In this document: piece by piece, positions 1 through 8,049 of the stretch
Layout: each line of letters starts with the position of its first letter
Numbering within the stretch: position 1 is the stretch's first letter
Source: Mesobacillus persicus
GTDB taxonomy: Bacteria > Bacillota > Bacilli > Bacillales > Cytobacillaceae
DNA length: 64,000 bases
Reading direction: 5' to 3'
NCBI RefSeq assembly: GCF_900109925.1
Contig: NZ_FOBW01000010.1
Span: 69,710 to 133,709, forward strand
Position numbers and translations under genes: made by a program
The notes under the pieces: model-generated
Told to the model about the DNA's origin: nothing
Databases searched by the model: none
Seen by the model: the letters and a program-made list of their open reading frames with translations, nothing else

Positions 1-93
1 TTCTACAGCTGAAATAGGTTTGTTATCCGTTTCAGCAGAACAGCCTAGTAATATAAAAGGAATTAAAAAAATAGGATATAGATACTTTCTCAT
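1..93 (-). CDS. Lipoprotein, N-terminal fragment (gene runs off the window start)
   Basis: The reverse strand starts with ATG at 93 and reads a short basic N-terminus (MRKYLYP), a hydrophobic stretch and a lipobox LLGC at residues 15-18, then SAETDNKPIS before the window ends. This is a type II signal peptide, so the product should be exported and lipidated on Cys18. A GAAAGG ribosome binding site lies about 10 bases upstream. Only 31 residues are visible, too few to assign a family or substrate. Confidence 0.75.
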   Translation of the reverse strand, partial: MRKYLYPIFLIPFILLGCSAETDNKPISAVE

Positions 94-282
94 ATTTGAT
101 CGAACCTTTCTTTAGTGTCTACCTTTATTATAATTCTAGAACAACTTTCATAGCTGAATGTAATGTGGCTATATTATTAACAGTGAGAAAGCTATTTTTA
201 TAAATTGCCGGATAAATGATATGCTAGGAACTGATGACAACCCGGGATAAGCTTCAATATAAGGAAAAAGAGAGGTGGGATT

Positions 283-1017
283 TTGGTGGAGTGGTTAATC
301 CAATATAATAAAAGGTACATTTTTGAAATGTTCTCAACCAGCCATATTCTTGTTCTTCTTCTTTTTCTAATTGGGTCTGTTACCATTTTTATTTTTCGAA
401 ATAAATTAAAAAAGGTAAAATGGAGACCCATCGAAATCGGGATTGCTCTTTCGTTGCTATTTTTTGAAGTTGCTTTTCATATATGGTTACTTGCATCTGG
501 TTATTGGGATGCGAGTGATTCAATTCCGATTGAATTATGTAGCATAAGCTTAATTTTAACAATTGTCCTGCTTTTAACGGGACGCAAATTGATATATGAA
601 CTTTTACTATTTTCGGCATTATTAGGGGCAACCCAAGCCTTGATTACGCCTGTCCTGTACTATGATTTTCCCCATTTCCGTTTCTTATATTTTTTCTATA
701 CCCATGTGATGATGATTTGGGTGGCCCTATATTTTACTTGGGTAAAGGGTTTTCGACCAACGATTTGGTCTGTTGGTAAAGTGTTTATCTTCTTAAATGT
801 TTTACTGCCCATCGTCATACTCGTCAATACACTTGTGGATGGGAATTATATGTTTTTGAGTCACAAACCCAAAACCGCAAGTCTTCTCGATTTCCTCGGC
901 CCCCATCCATGGTACATTTTATCCATGGAGGCAATTCTCCTTTCCTTAAGTTTGTTTGTCTGGTTACTTTTAAGGGAAAAAGGCGATAAAAGGGCAGTTG
1001 TTAGAAAAAGCAATTGA
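283..1017 (+). CDS. YwaF/TIGR02206-type integral membrane protein
   Basis: A 244-residue protein with about seven hydrophobic segments (near residues 19-38, 50-72, 83-99, 103-125, 133-152, 161-184 and 213-232), so it sits in the cytoplasmic membrane. The family signature is the polar stretch IPIELCSISL before the third segment and the late loop LDFLGPHPWYI before the last segment. The start is TTG at 283 (or GTG at 286), preceded by GAGGTGGG at 272-279. Function in this family is unknown. It stands alone and ends at a terminator shared with the convergent gene downstream. Confidence 0.8.
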   Translation: MVEWLIQYNKRYIFEMFSTSHILVLLLFLIGSVTIFIFRNKLKKVKWRPIEIGIALSLLFFEVAFHIWLLASGYWDASDSIPIELCSISLILTIVLLLTGRKLIYELLLFSALLGATQALITPVLYYDFPHFRFLYFFYTHVMMIWVALYFTWVKGFRPTIWSVGKVFIFLNVLLPIVILVNTLVDGNYMFLSHKPKTASLLDFLGPHPWYILSMEAILLSLSLFVWLLLREKGDKRAVVRKSN

Positions 1018-1030
1018 AACAAAGACAATA

Positions 1031-1057
1031 AAAGCTAGCCCTCAATGAGCTAGCTTT
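1031..1057. terminator. Bidirectional terminator between convergent genes
   Basis: AAAGCTAGC and GCTAGCTTT form a perfect 9-bp stem around a loop of about 9 bases. It lies 14 bases after the TIGR02206 gene and overlaps the last codon of the convergent gene ending at 1050. Confidence 0.7.
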
Positions 1058-1412
1058 CTTCGTGAATCTCCTTAAACAATCGACAATAATTGGTTAATGT
1101 ATAAAGCCTCCCAGAAAAAATATATAAATCATTCAGGTTATTCTCCATGTATTCTGTAACATCACCCCATGCAGTAACAAATCGATCTATTAACATGGGG
1201 GAAGACCTTTCATCCCAGGCGTGCATGTTTACTCGCATCAACTCATCCGCAATCGTACCTAATCGGTATTCATCAATAATGAGCTTTAACCGAAATAACT
1301 TATCAGGTTGAGAGAAATGTTTATTAGGACCATGATAAATAAGATCTACAAATTCAACGAAACTTTTAAGATTTGTCGCTAATAAAATCGCTTTTTGACG
1401 CTCCAATTCCAT
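1050..1412 (-). CDS. Hypothetical cytoplasmic protein, about 120 residues
   Basis: A soluble, probably mostly helical protein with no signal peptide, membrane segment or motif I recognise. It is rich in charged residues and Leu and contains an HGPNKHFSQPD stretch near residue 30. I place the start at ATG 1412 (MELERQ), 10 bases after AAAGGG; the in-frame GTG at 1421 overlaps that ribosome binding site. The next gene on the same strand begins at 2003. Function unknown. Confidence 0.6.
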   Translation of the reverse strand: MELERQKAILLATNLKSFVEFVDLIYHGPNKHFSQPDKLFRLKLIIDEYRLGTIADELMRVNMHAWDERSSPMLIDRFVTAWGDVTEYMENNLNDLYIFSGRLYTLTNYCRLFKEIHEES

Positions 1413-1520
1413 TTCCTTCACACCCTTTAATCAAAAATGGTCTTTAAAAGTGTATGAAGTGGCTCGAGAAGATATTTCTTGCAAAAAAAAACCACCTTAT
1501 TGGCAGCCCTCTACATCTTA

Positions 1521-2003
1521 TTATTTTTCTGCTTGTCGGTTAAAAGCATATTCTTTAAAAGAAAAGCTAAAGAGCTTACGTTCCACGCGTCCTTTTTCAC
1601 TAGTCAATTTATACCATGATTGGCCAATGTAGAACGGGTTTGAAATCATTTTATCAACTATATTAGAGATTTCAAATTCTGCTTGTTGAGGTTCAACTGT
1701 ATTTTTCACAGAGAGTGCGACGACAAAGTACGTCTTGTCCTCAACAATTTCAAGTAATTCTAGATGAAATTGACCATAATGTTTTTGGTTAAACACCGTT
1801 AAGACGTCTTCTATACTTTTTTTAACGTCTATTTCATGCTTACTTGCTTGTGTCCAATTACAAATCACTGGTTCAAAAATGGACAACGTGAGGATATAGT
1901 GAGAGGCATATTCGCGAGGGTCGAAGCTTTTTTTGCTAAACTCAGGCTTCTCCACAGGAATGACAATATATTTTTTGTAGTCAGCAAAAAATTGAGTGCT
2001 CAT
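1521..2003 (-). CDS. Hypothetical protein, 160 residues
   Basis: A soluble protein of mixed alpha/beta character (MSTQFFADYKK...). It has no signal peptide, transmembrane segment or catalytic motif I can name. The start ATG at 2003 follows an AGGTAGGT-like site. It is transcribed in the same direction as the next gene (ending 1050), with about 108 bases between them. Upstream, 2004-2144 is AT-rich and probably holds its promoter. No function is proposed. Confidence 0.6.
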   Translation of the reverse strand: MSTQFFADYKKYIVIPVEKPEFSKKSFDPREYASHYILTLSIFEPVICNWTQASKHEIDVKKSIEDVLTVFNQKHYGQFHLELLEIVEDKTYFVVALSVKNTVEPQQAEFEISNIVDKMISNPFYIGQSWYKLTSEKGRVERKLFSFSFKEYAFNRQAEK

Positions 2004-2144
2004 GTTTTGATACCTACCTTCTCCAAGAAGTTGAAATTAAACGTCAAATTTCGATTATTTATTTATTCAACAACCGCAGCTTAAAACCCTGTTAAAATTT
2101 TAAAAAAACTCTATAATATTAGGAAAACTTTTTCCAGCTAAATA

Positions 2145-2174
2145 AAGACCTAAAGGCCGAAGCCTTTAAGTCTT
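2145..2174 (-). terminator. Terminator of the metallophosphoesterase gene
   Basis: On the reverse strand AAGACTTAAAGGC, a TTCG tetraloop and GCCTTTAGGTCTT form a 13-bp stem with one wobble, followed by TATTT. It overlaps the stop codon of the gene ending at 2173. Confidence 0.8.
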
Positions 2175-3267
2175 ATTTTTTATCAAAAGTAAGATGAATG
2201 ACCATTACTTCTGATTGGCTACCTATACGAAGTGGCGGCCCCCATGTTCCAAAGCCGGAAGAAACGAGGGAATGGAGATTGCCCTTTTGAAGATAACCCC
2301 AATCATTTTCGAAAATCCTGCTCGTTATCAAATGTGCAGGGGCCATTTGTCCCCGGTGTGTATGACCTGATAGAATCAAATCAACCCCGTTTTCTTCAGC
2401 TATTCCAAGCGAGTTTGGCTGATGATCTAACATAATCAAGGGCTTTGAGTGGTCTAATTCCTTTACAAGATGGCTAATTTCTTTTCGCTTAACATCAGTT
2501 AGATCGTTTCTTCCAATTATATAAAACTGATCATTGATGAGGATCGATTCATCCATCAACATTTGAACTCCAGCCTTTTCCACCTCTTCAACAATCTCAT
2601 CAACGTCATCTCCGTAATAGTCATGGTTTCCTGTAACAGCATAGACGCCAAGAGGGGCCTTAAGTTTAGACAACGTTTCCCCCATATCCTTTTCAAGGAA
2701 AGGTTCAATATAGTCATCAACCAGATCTCCAGGAATCAAGACGATATCAGGTTTAACTTCCTCCACGATGTCAACGAGGCGCTGAAGGTGTCTTTTTCCA
2801 ACAATCTGGCCTAAATGAAGGTCTGATGCCATTAAGATTTTTATATCTTCTCCACCTGCTGTTTCTTTTTCAATAGTTAAATCATACGTTCTTACAACGG
2901 GATTCCATGCATTGTAAGACCCATAAACGAGTATGAAACCGAAAATCCCAGTAATCCCTAAACCAACCCAGAAAATCCCCCTTTTTCTCAAGAGAAACAG
3001 AAGTAAATTGGCAATGGGTAGCAGTATCAGGCTATATCCAATGATAACCAACCAAAAATAGCCGATCATCTTTAAAGGGAGAAACATGCTGAATTGCCCA
3101 ATAAACATTGATAAAGAGACTAGAGCAATTACTCCGATATATATCCATTTATTTAACTGCAAACGGGTAGACTTTAACCAAACCCAGCCATTATAACCAA
3201 CATAGAAACAAATAGCTGTATATAAAAGAATAAATAATAGAACTGCAAGCACTGCTAGAATTGACAT
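2173..3267 (-). CDS. Membrane-anchored metallophosphoesterase (YkuE/YaeI type)
   Basis: The first 130 or so residues contain four hydrophobic segments. They are followed by a calcineurin-like phosphoesterase domain with the full metal-binding series: SDLHLG, GDLVDD, GNHDYY and GHTHRGQ. Members hydrolyse phosphate esters with two metal ions; related proteins act on lipid or envelope substrates, but the substrate here is unknown. At 364 residues it fits the family with an N-terminal membrane region. It is a monocistronic gene with its own UUCG-loop terminator. Confidence 0.85.
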   Translation of the reverse strand: MSILAVLAVLLFILLYTAICFYVGYNGWVWLKSTRLQLNKWIYIGVIALVSLSMFIGQFSMFLPLKMIGYFWLVIIGYSLILLPIANLLLFLLRKRGIFWVGLGITGIFGFILVYGSYNAWNPVVRTYDLTIEKETAGGEDIKILMASDLHLGQIVGKRHLQRLVDIVEEVKPDIVLIPGDLVDDYIEPFLEKDMGETLSKLKAPLGVYAVTGNHDYYGDDVDEIVEEVEKAGVQMLMDESILINDQFYIIGRNDLTDVKRKEISHLVKELDHSKPLIMLDHQPNSLGIAEENGVDLILSGHTHRGQMAPAHLITSRIFENDWGYLQKGNLHSLVSSGFGTWGPPLRIGSQSEVMVIHLTFDKK

Positions 3268-3396
3268 AGATGTGTTACCCTTTCTTTTAGGATCTCCCCT
3301 CTATTATATACCTTGACGTTGATTGAAGTATAATTAAGGTTTGAGGAAAATATGTTTTGTTTTGGGTGAAAAGAAAATAGCTGTCTTCTACCTTTG

Positions 3397-4020
3397 TTAA
3401 AGAAGTTTTTCCTGAATACTTCTAAGGACCGATTCATAGTATGCCTTCTCATGTGGGACAAAACTTTCTCGCGAAACAGACTTACTAGTATTGGCTCTTT
3501 CTCCTTTATGATTAACAGTAAATCCCTCAACCTTGACCTCCTGTTTCTGTTCGGAAATGAGCAGAGCAAAATCGACTAATTTCACTCTAACAATCCCTGA
3601 AACCTCTTCCACTCGTAACTGAAAGTCTTCCAAATTTCCTTTCCAATTATATAAAAAGACATTGGCAAGCTCGTTATCAACAAGTTGTTCTGATACTACA
3701 GAATACTTAGCAATGCCTAGTGGCATCAACTCATCATAATCGACGGCTATACCAAGCTCTTCTTTTACTTCACGTATTCCATCCTTAACGTTTTCAGTCG
3801 CTAATAGGTGTCCAGCAGCTGTAATGTCAAAAAGGTCCGGGTAATCTTTTTTCTCTGGACTGCGAAGTTGGAAATAAAGGTGATTTTCTTCCTTTTCACG
3901 ACAAACAAACCAGCAATGAAAGGTTTCATGCCAATGGCCAAGTCTATGTACTTCCTCGCGAGTCGCTGTGCCTAGGTGACGGTATTGTTCATCAAAGATA
4001 TTTAAACGTTCAAGTTCCAT
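3397..4020 (-). CDS. NUDIX hydrolase, IPP-isomerase-like subgroup
   Basis: The Nudix box is visible as a Gly-started helix with REVKEELGI (residues about 69-91), preceded by AAGHLLATENV. The N-terminus (MELERLNIFDEQYRHLG) and the HRLGHWHETFHCWF segment are typical of the YfcD/Idi-like Nudix subgroup, which hydrolyses nucleoside diphosphate-X type compounds. It is 207 residues and soluble. The exact substrate cannot be read from sequence. It is a single gene on the reverse strand, and 3268-3396 holds no obvious gene. Confidence 0.85.
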   Translation of the reverse strand: MELERLNIFDEQYRHLGTATREEVHRLGHWHETFHCWFVCREKEENHLYFQLRSPEKKDYPDLFDITAAGHLLATENVKDGIREVKEELGIAVDYDELMPLGIAKYSVVSEQLVDNELANVFLYNWKGNLEDFQLRVEEVSGIVRVKLVDFALLISEQKQEVKVEGFTVNHKGERANTSKSVSRESFVPHEKAYYESVLRSIQEKLL

Positions 4021-4132
4021 TTATTTTCCCCTTTTTAATATTTGGCTGTCTACAGCAACTTTACTGTCTTCGAAAAAAGATAAGTCCTTTTTAAACAAGC
4101 TCTCTTTGCCCCTTTACCTTTATCCAGGGACT

Positions 4133-5743
4133 TTATTTAATTTGAATTTGGTACTCAATAGCTAGAAAGGGAAAACCGAAAATCCACATAGTATGAGTTG
4201 CCGCTAACTGATTATGTTCCCTTTCTGTAATAACAAATGTTTCGGACAAAGGCAAACGAATGGTCATATAACGGCTACGGAGGTAAATGCCTTCATCTCC
4301 GTTTCCATCAGGTCTTAATTTACTCGTTAAAATCAGGTTCTTGCCTTCATTTCTCAATTTTAGAATGCCCGTCATATTTGAAAATGGCAGTGGTAGCGCA
4401 ATATTCATATACGTTTCAGCATCTGAAGTGTGCTGAGAATAGAGCGCGACAAAAATACTTTCTTGTTGTTCATTCTTGCGTACCCATGCACGGACTTTTT
4501 CACGTCCATCCCTATTAGAATTGACGCCAATGATCTCTCCCTGCATTGTCTCCCAATGATTTCCCATTCCTAAATGTAGTTGCTGAACATGTTTGCTGAT
4601 TTTTTCATAAAGGTGAGCGAATGGCTTAAACCAAGGTGCCCAATGAATATTTGCTTTCAGGTCAAAATCACTTGTATGTTCATAAAAATCGCGAATAGAA
4701 GCAGAAAGTTTTTTATCATCGAAGTAGTCTGAGGAGTAATCGCTCATTTGATCAACCAGTCCTTTATATCCACTATCTTCAATCAAATTCTGTTTCGTTA
4801 TAAATTCTTCACCAATTCTCTTTTTTCCAAAAAGAGCACTCATTGGCTTCTTATAATAAGGGTAAGCTGGTGCTGTGTCTTCCAAAAGCCAGCCGACTAA
4901 CGCCGGGAGAACCACTCCAAACGCATTAACTACTCCATGAATAAAAATCATCGTTGGAATCGTAATTGTAACGCTGCTACTTACCCTACCAAATGCGTAA
5001 ATGAGTGAGAAAGCGATAGTCATAAGGAGTACAGCCGCCGAAAATGAAACCAAGAATTTGGCCAACTTTCTCTGAAAATGAGCGGTGAATACGAAAAAAG
5101 CATAGAAAATGAGGGCAAGAACATACACAGTCACGGCGATAAATTCGAGTTTCCGAGAGATTGTTATACCTACCGCAATCGTCATTGGTGAAGAAATAAT
5201 CACAAGCGAAACCAAAGTGTATAACCGATGACTGCTCGTTAATTTTCTTCCTATAAAACCCATAAAGATTGGTATGACAAATGCTGAGTAATGAAAGTGA
5301 ATGGCAGTTAATAGGTTCGTTAAGCTTGAAAAACTCATTATTTTTATCTCCGAGACATAAGCAAAAAACCAAAAACCGCCTAGACCTAAATAAATTAAAC
5401 CAAAATCAATGGCCGTTTCACTAATTGGCTTCCAGCCTCTCTCCAACAAACGACTTAGACCTAGCATCGTAATCAAAACGGTAAACCCAAACCAAACAAC
5501 GGAAAAGACAAACACATCCGTTACAATTGCCAGTACTGCGCTTAAAGCGGCCAAAGGATAAATAGTAGAAAGATATTTTACTAGTCGGTCGTCTTTTCGA
5601 TCGTTTCCAACTAGAAACATTGCAATTGGAACAAAGCACAACATCGACAGTAATAACAGGGCTTCAACTAGGTGAATCTGTTGCCAGTCTAGTGCAATAT
5701 ACACGAAAAAGGAGAAGACACCAAGCAGGATATTTCGTTTCAT
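4133..5743 (-). CDS. yndJ: YndJ-like multi-pass membrane protein
   Basis: A 536-residue protein. The first 290 residues hold roughly nine hydrophobic segments; the remainder is a soluble domain of mixed structure (from about ALFGKKRIGEE onward). Length, layout and gene order match Bacillus YndJ, whose function is unknown. Its ATG overlaps the stop of the DUF4166 gene (ATGA, 5740-5743), so the two are translationally coupled. It is the last gene of a yndG-yndH-yndJ-like group. Confidence 0.75.
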   Translation of the reverse strand: MKRNILLGVFSFFVYIALDWQQIHLVEALLLLSMLCFVPIAMFLVGNDRKDDRLVKYLSTIYPLAALSAVLAIVTDVFVFSVVWFGFTVLITMLGLSRLLERGWKPISETAIDFGLIYLGLGGFWFFAYVSEIKIMSFSSLTNLLTAIHFHYSAFVIPIFMGFIGRKLTSSHRLYTLVSLVIISSPMTIAVGITISRKLEFIAVTVYVLALIFYAFFVFTAHFQRKLAKFLVSFSAAVLLMTIAFSLIYAFGRVSSSVTITIPTMIFIHGVVNAFGVVLPALVGWLLEDTAPAYPYYKKPMSALFGKKRIGEEFITKQNLIEDSGYKGLVDQMSDYSSDYFDDKKLSASIRDFYEHTSDFDLKANIHWAPWFKPFAHLYEKISKHVQQLHLGMGNHWETMQGEIIGVNSNRDGREKVRAWVRKNEQQESIFVALYSQHTSDAETYMNIALPLPFSNMTGILKLRNEGKNLILTSKLRPDGNGDEGIYLRSRYMTIRLPLSETFVITEREHNQLAATHTMWIFGFPFLAIEYQIQIK

Positions 5744-6363
5744 TCGCTTCTCCTTTCGACTTCTGTAAATTTCCCCTGGTAATAAAAAAGCCTACCCACC
5801 AATGAATTCTTCACTTCAACAATAATGCGATAACATTGTTCCCCTTCATCATAGGACTCCGATATGTTAGCCACTCCATGGAGGAATTTAGGCAAGGGAA
5901 TTTTCTTCCCAAAGAGATTTAACCATTGTTTCTTAGAAGAAATCTGCATTGAACCGTTTTGATCAACAGTTATGGACAACGTGGAACCTAGGAGAGCAGG
6001 CTTGCCAAAATAATCGAAAAGCTCATCCCCACGTTCATTCAGAAACATGATGGCATCAAAATACCGAGATTTCTCTTTGAAACGGAAGGTCCGGTCCCAA
6101 TGGACAATCTGTTTTCCCTTTTCATCTAAAGTTACTTTATTAACAATTTCAAAAGGAATTTGATTCCCCCTCTCGGCAAAGAAAATTCGGTACTTCGTTC
6201 CTAGGGTGAAAACCGGGCGTACAAGAAATGAGCCTCCGGAAATCTCGTCCATTATCCCTTTCCCGATAAAATCTTTTTCCTCGGTGAGCCGATAGCGGTG
6301 TTGCAATTTTGGATGTAAATTTTTATATGAATTTCCTAAGATTTTTTCATAAATAGATGACAA
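5740..6363 (-). CDS. yndH: DUF4166 domain protein (YndH-like)
   Basis: The protein begins with the characteristic SIYEKILGNSYKNLHPKLQ segment of DUF4166 and continues as a soluble beta-rich domain. I choose TTG at 6363 as the start because AAGGGAG sits 7 bases upstream and the conserved domain begins right there. A longer frame reaching 6468 would overlap the previous gene by 77 bases and add an unrelated leader. It has 207 residues with this start. Function unknown; it is coupled to the downstream yndJ-like gene by a 4-base overlap. Confidence 0.75.
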   Translation of the reverse strand: MSSIYEKILGNSYKNLHPKLQHRYRLTEEKDFIGKGIMDEISGGSFLVRPVFTLGTKYRIFFAERGNQIPFEIVNKVTLDEKGKQIVHWDRTFRFKEKSRYFDAIMFLNERGDELFDYFGKPALLGSTLSITVDQNGSMQISSKKQWLNLFGKKIPLPKFLHGVANISESYDEGEQCYRIIVEVKNSLVGRLFYYQGKFTEVERRSE

Positions 6364-6391
6364 ATAGATTCTCCCTTTCTGCAGTCCTTTA

Positions 6392-7312
6392 CTATCCTCT
6401 TGTTCCCCTAGTTCTTCTTCTTCGGCAATTTTTAGCACTAGGTAACTGATCGCTATTGGCATACCCAATGATCGATAAACCGATCATGAGTAGATTTAAT
6501 GTAATCGGGTTAAATGGCTGGATAAAGCTATTTGGATTAGCAAACCATGCAGTTACTGTTAAAACTAACATGATTGCTGCATGTACGATAAAAAGCTTCC
6601 TTTTATTAAAGGGAAAGAGCCAAATCAATCCAAAAAGCATTTCTGCTATCCCCACGAATTGAACTGCCATTATAATGTCTATACTGGTACCAATCGTTGC
6701 TGCAAGCATGTTAACTTCTTCTGGATGGCTGACAATTAACTTTGGTACGAAACCTTGATAGAACCATACAAAGGCTAGTAAAAAGCATACTGTCCAATAA
6801 GTAAACGTCTTTTGTAAGGATTGTTTCGGGTGAAGACCACTCTCAAGCCAAAGTCTTAATGAATCAAAACTCCACGCCGTAGCCCAACCAAGCATGGGGC
6901 GAAAAAGATACGCATCGATGATCCTGCCTATCTTACCAAAGTTCGTTTCGTAGTCATACTGAGTTTCAAATTCTATGCCCTTTTTCGTTTGAGTGTACTT
7001 CCAATACCCCCGCCCCTCTTGGATAAGTGATAATGGGTGCTCTGTTGAAAATTTCAAGGATGAAATTCTTTCTCCATTTTCTTTGTGAACCTGTCCTGCT
7101 GTTTCCCCTGTTCCCGTAATGGCAAGGCCAAAGCCTATTTTTGTTTGATATAAAAATTTTTGCGGTTCATCTGGCTTTTTATCAAGATAATTGATCTCGG
7201 TAAAACGCAAATCCCAAGCAGTATGTAAATCAGGGGTCTGGGTATATTCCCAGAGTTTGTCCATTGACGTTTTTATTTCAGATTGTACGTATATTGGTTT
7301 CTGTTTACCCAT
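6392..7312 (-). CDS. yndG: SRPBCC (START-like) domain fused to DoxX-like membrane region (YndG-like)
   Basis: Residues 1-150 form a polyketide-cyclase/START-like domain (IYVQSEIKTSMDKLWEYTQ at the start, then a beta-rich body). Residues about 175-300 contain four hydrophobic segments resembling DoxX-like proteins. The start ATG at 7312 is set by AGGGAG eight bases upstream; the frame opens further but has no ribosome binding site there. It leads the yndG-yndH-yndJ-like group. A lipid-binding role is only a family-level guess. Confidence 0.75.
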   Translation of the reverse strand: MGKQKPIYVQSEIKTSMDKLWEYTQTPDLHTAWDLRFTEINYLDKKPDEPQKFLYQTKIGFGLAITGTGETAGQVHKENGERISSLKFSTEHPLSLIQEGRGYWKYTQTKKGIEFETQYDYETNFGKIGRIIDAYLFRPMLGWATAWSFDSLRLWLESGLHPKQSLQKTFTYWTVCFLLAFVWFYQGFVPKLIVSHPEEVNMLAATIGTSIDIIMAVQFVGIAEMLFGLIWLFPFNKRKLFIVHAAIMLVLTVTAWFANPNSFIQPFNPITLNLLMIGLSIIGYANSDQLPSAKNCRRRRTRGTRG

Positions 7313-7459
7313 TGATTTCTCCCTATTGTTTATTCTTCCCTTTAAGTATAAAAAAAAGAGCGCGAAATCGCACCCTTTTCGGCTCTCCAACCTTTAAAGT
7401 AATTACTTGCCTATTAGTGTCAAAAGTGCAAAGAGCCCTAACAATAATAAAACGTATTT

Positions 7460-7975
7460 TTATGCCGAGTACTTTTCAGTGATAGCGAGTTTTAATTGTT
7501 TCCTTGCTCGATGGAGGCGGGTCTTGACAGTTGTCGATTTCAAATGAAGCACTTTTGCAATCTCGACTTCCTTTAAACCGTATTGTACCCTCAAGACTAG
7601 CACTTCCTGGTATTCCTTTGACAAATGATTCAGAGACTTATACAAGTCCTCTTTCAGAAACGTAATCTCAACCTCTTCTTCTGGGTTCATCCCTGTTTCA
7701 GTAAAGGATTCAAGATAATCCATGTATGATAAGTCAGCCGGAATCCACTTTCGCCGTTTCTCCGCCCTGAGGAAGTCAATAGCTGTCCTTGTGGTAATTG
7801 CAGCTAACCAAGAACCAATTTTTCCTGAATCCTCAATTGTATCAATTTTCTTATAGGCCTTAATAAATGCTTCCTGGACAACATCCTCAGCCGTATACCA
7901 ATCCCTTGTCACAGAATAAGCAAGCAACGTCAACCTTTTGGAGAACACCGTAACAATCCCCTCAAAATCAACCAT
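7460..7975 (-). CDS. ECF-type RNA polymerase sigma factor
   Basis: A 171-residue protein with region 2 (residues 10-75: TAEDVVQEAFIKAYKKI, then IGSWLAAITTRTAIDFLR) and region 4 (105-165: LNHLSKEYQEVLVLRVQYGLK, then a helix-turn-helix TTVKTRLHRARKQLK). It should direct RNA polymerase to stress-type promoters. No anti-sigma gene is adjacent: upstream is an ABC operon on the same strand and 148 bases downstream is the yndG-like gene, which could be a target or co-transcribed. The start ATG follows AGGGGG at a 9-base spacing. Confidence 0.9.
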   Translation of the reverse strand: MVDFEGIVTVFSKRLTLLAYSVTRDWYTAEDVVQEAFIKAYKKIDTIEDSGKIGSWLAAITTRTAIDFLRAEKRRKWIPADLSYMDYLESFTETGMNPEEEVEITFLKEDLYKSLNHLSKEYQEVLVLRVQYGLKEVEIAKVLHLKSTTVKTRLHRARKQLKLAITEKYSA

Positions 7976-7995
7976 CCCATATTACCCCCTAAATT

Positions 7996-8020
7996 CTGGA
8001 TGGTGCCTGGCACCATCCAG
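7996..8020. repeat. Short palindrome with GGTGCC-T-GGCACC core, copy 1
   Basis: Two 12-base arms (CTGGATGGTGCC and GGCACCATCCAG) around a single central T form a perfect inverted repeat between the ABC permease stop (8050) and the sigma factor start (7975). It has TTTT on one side only. Related copies occur at 12389 and 18716. It may act as a terminator or as a dispersed REP-like element. Confidence 0.8.
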
Positions 8021-8049
8021 TTTTCCGCCAGTTCGTGTTTCTGTTTTTT

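Noticed and set aside
6364-6468. N-terminal extension of the DUF4166 protein
   Set aside because: It would overlap the preceding gene by 77 bases and lacks a ribosome binding site, while TTG 6363 has AAGGGAG at the right distance.
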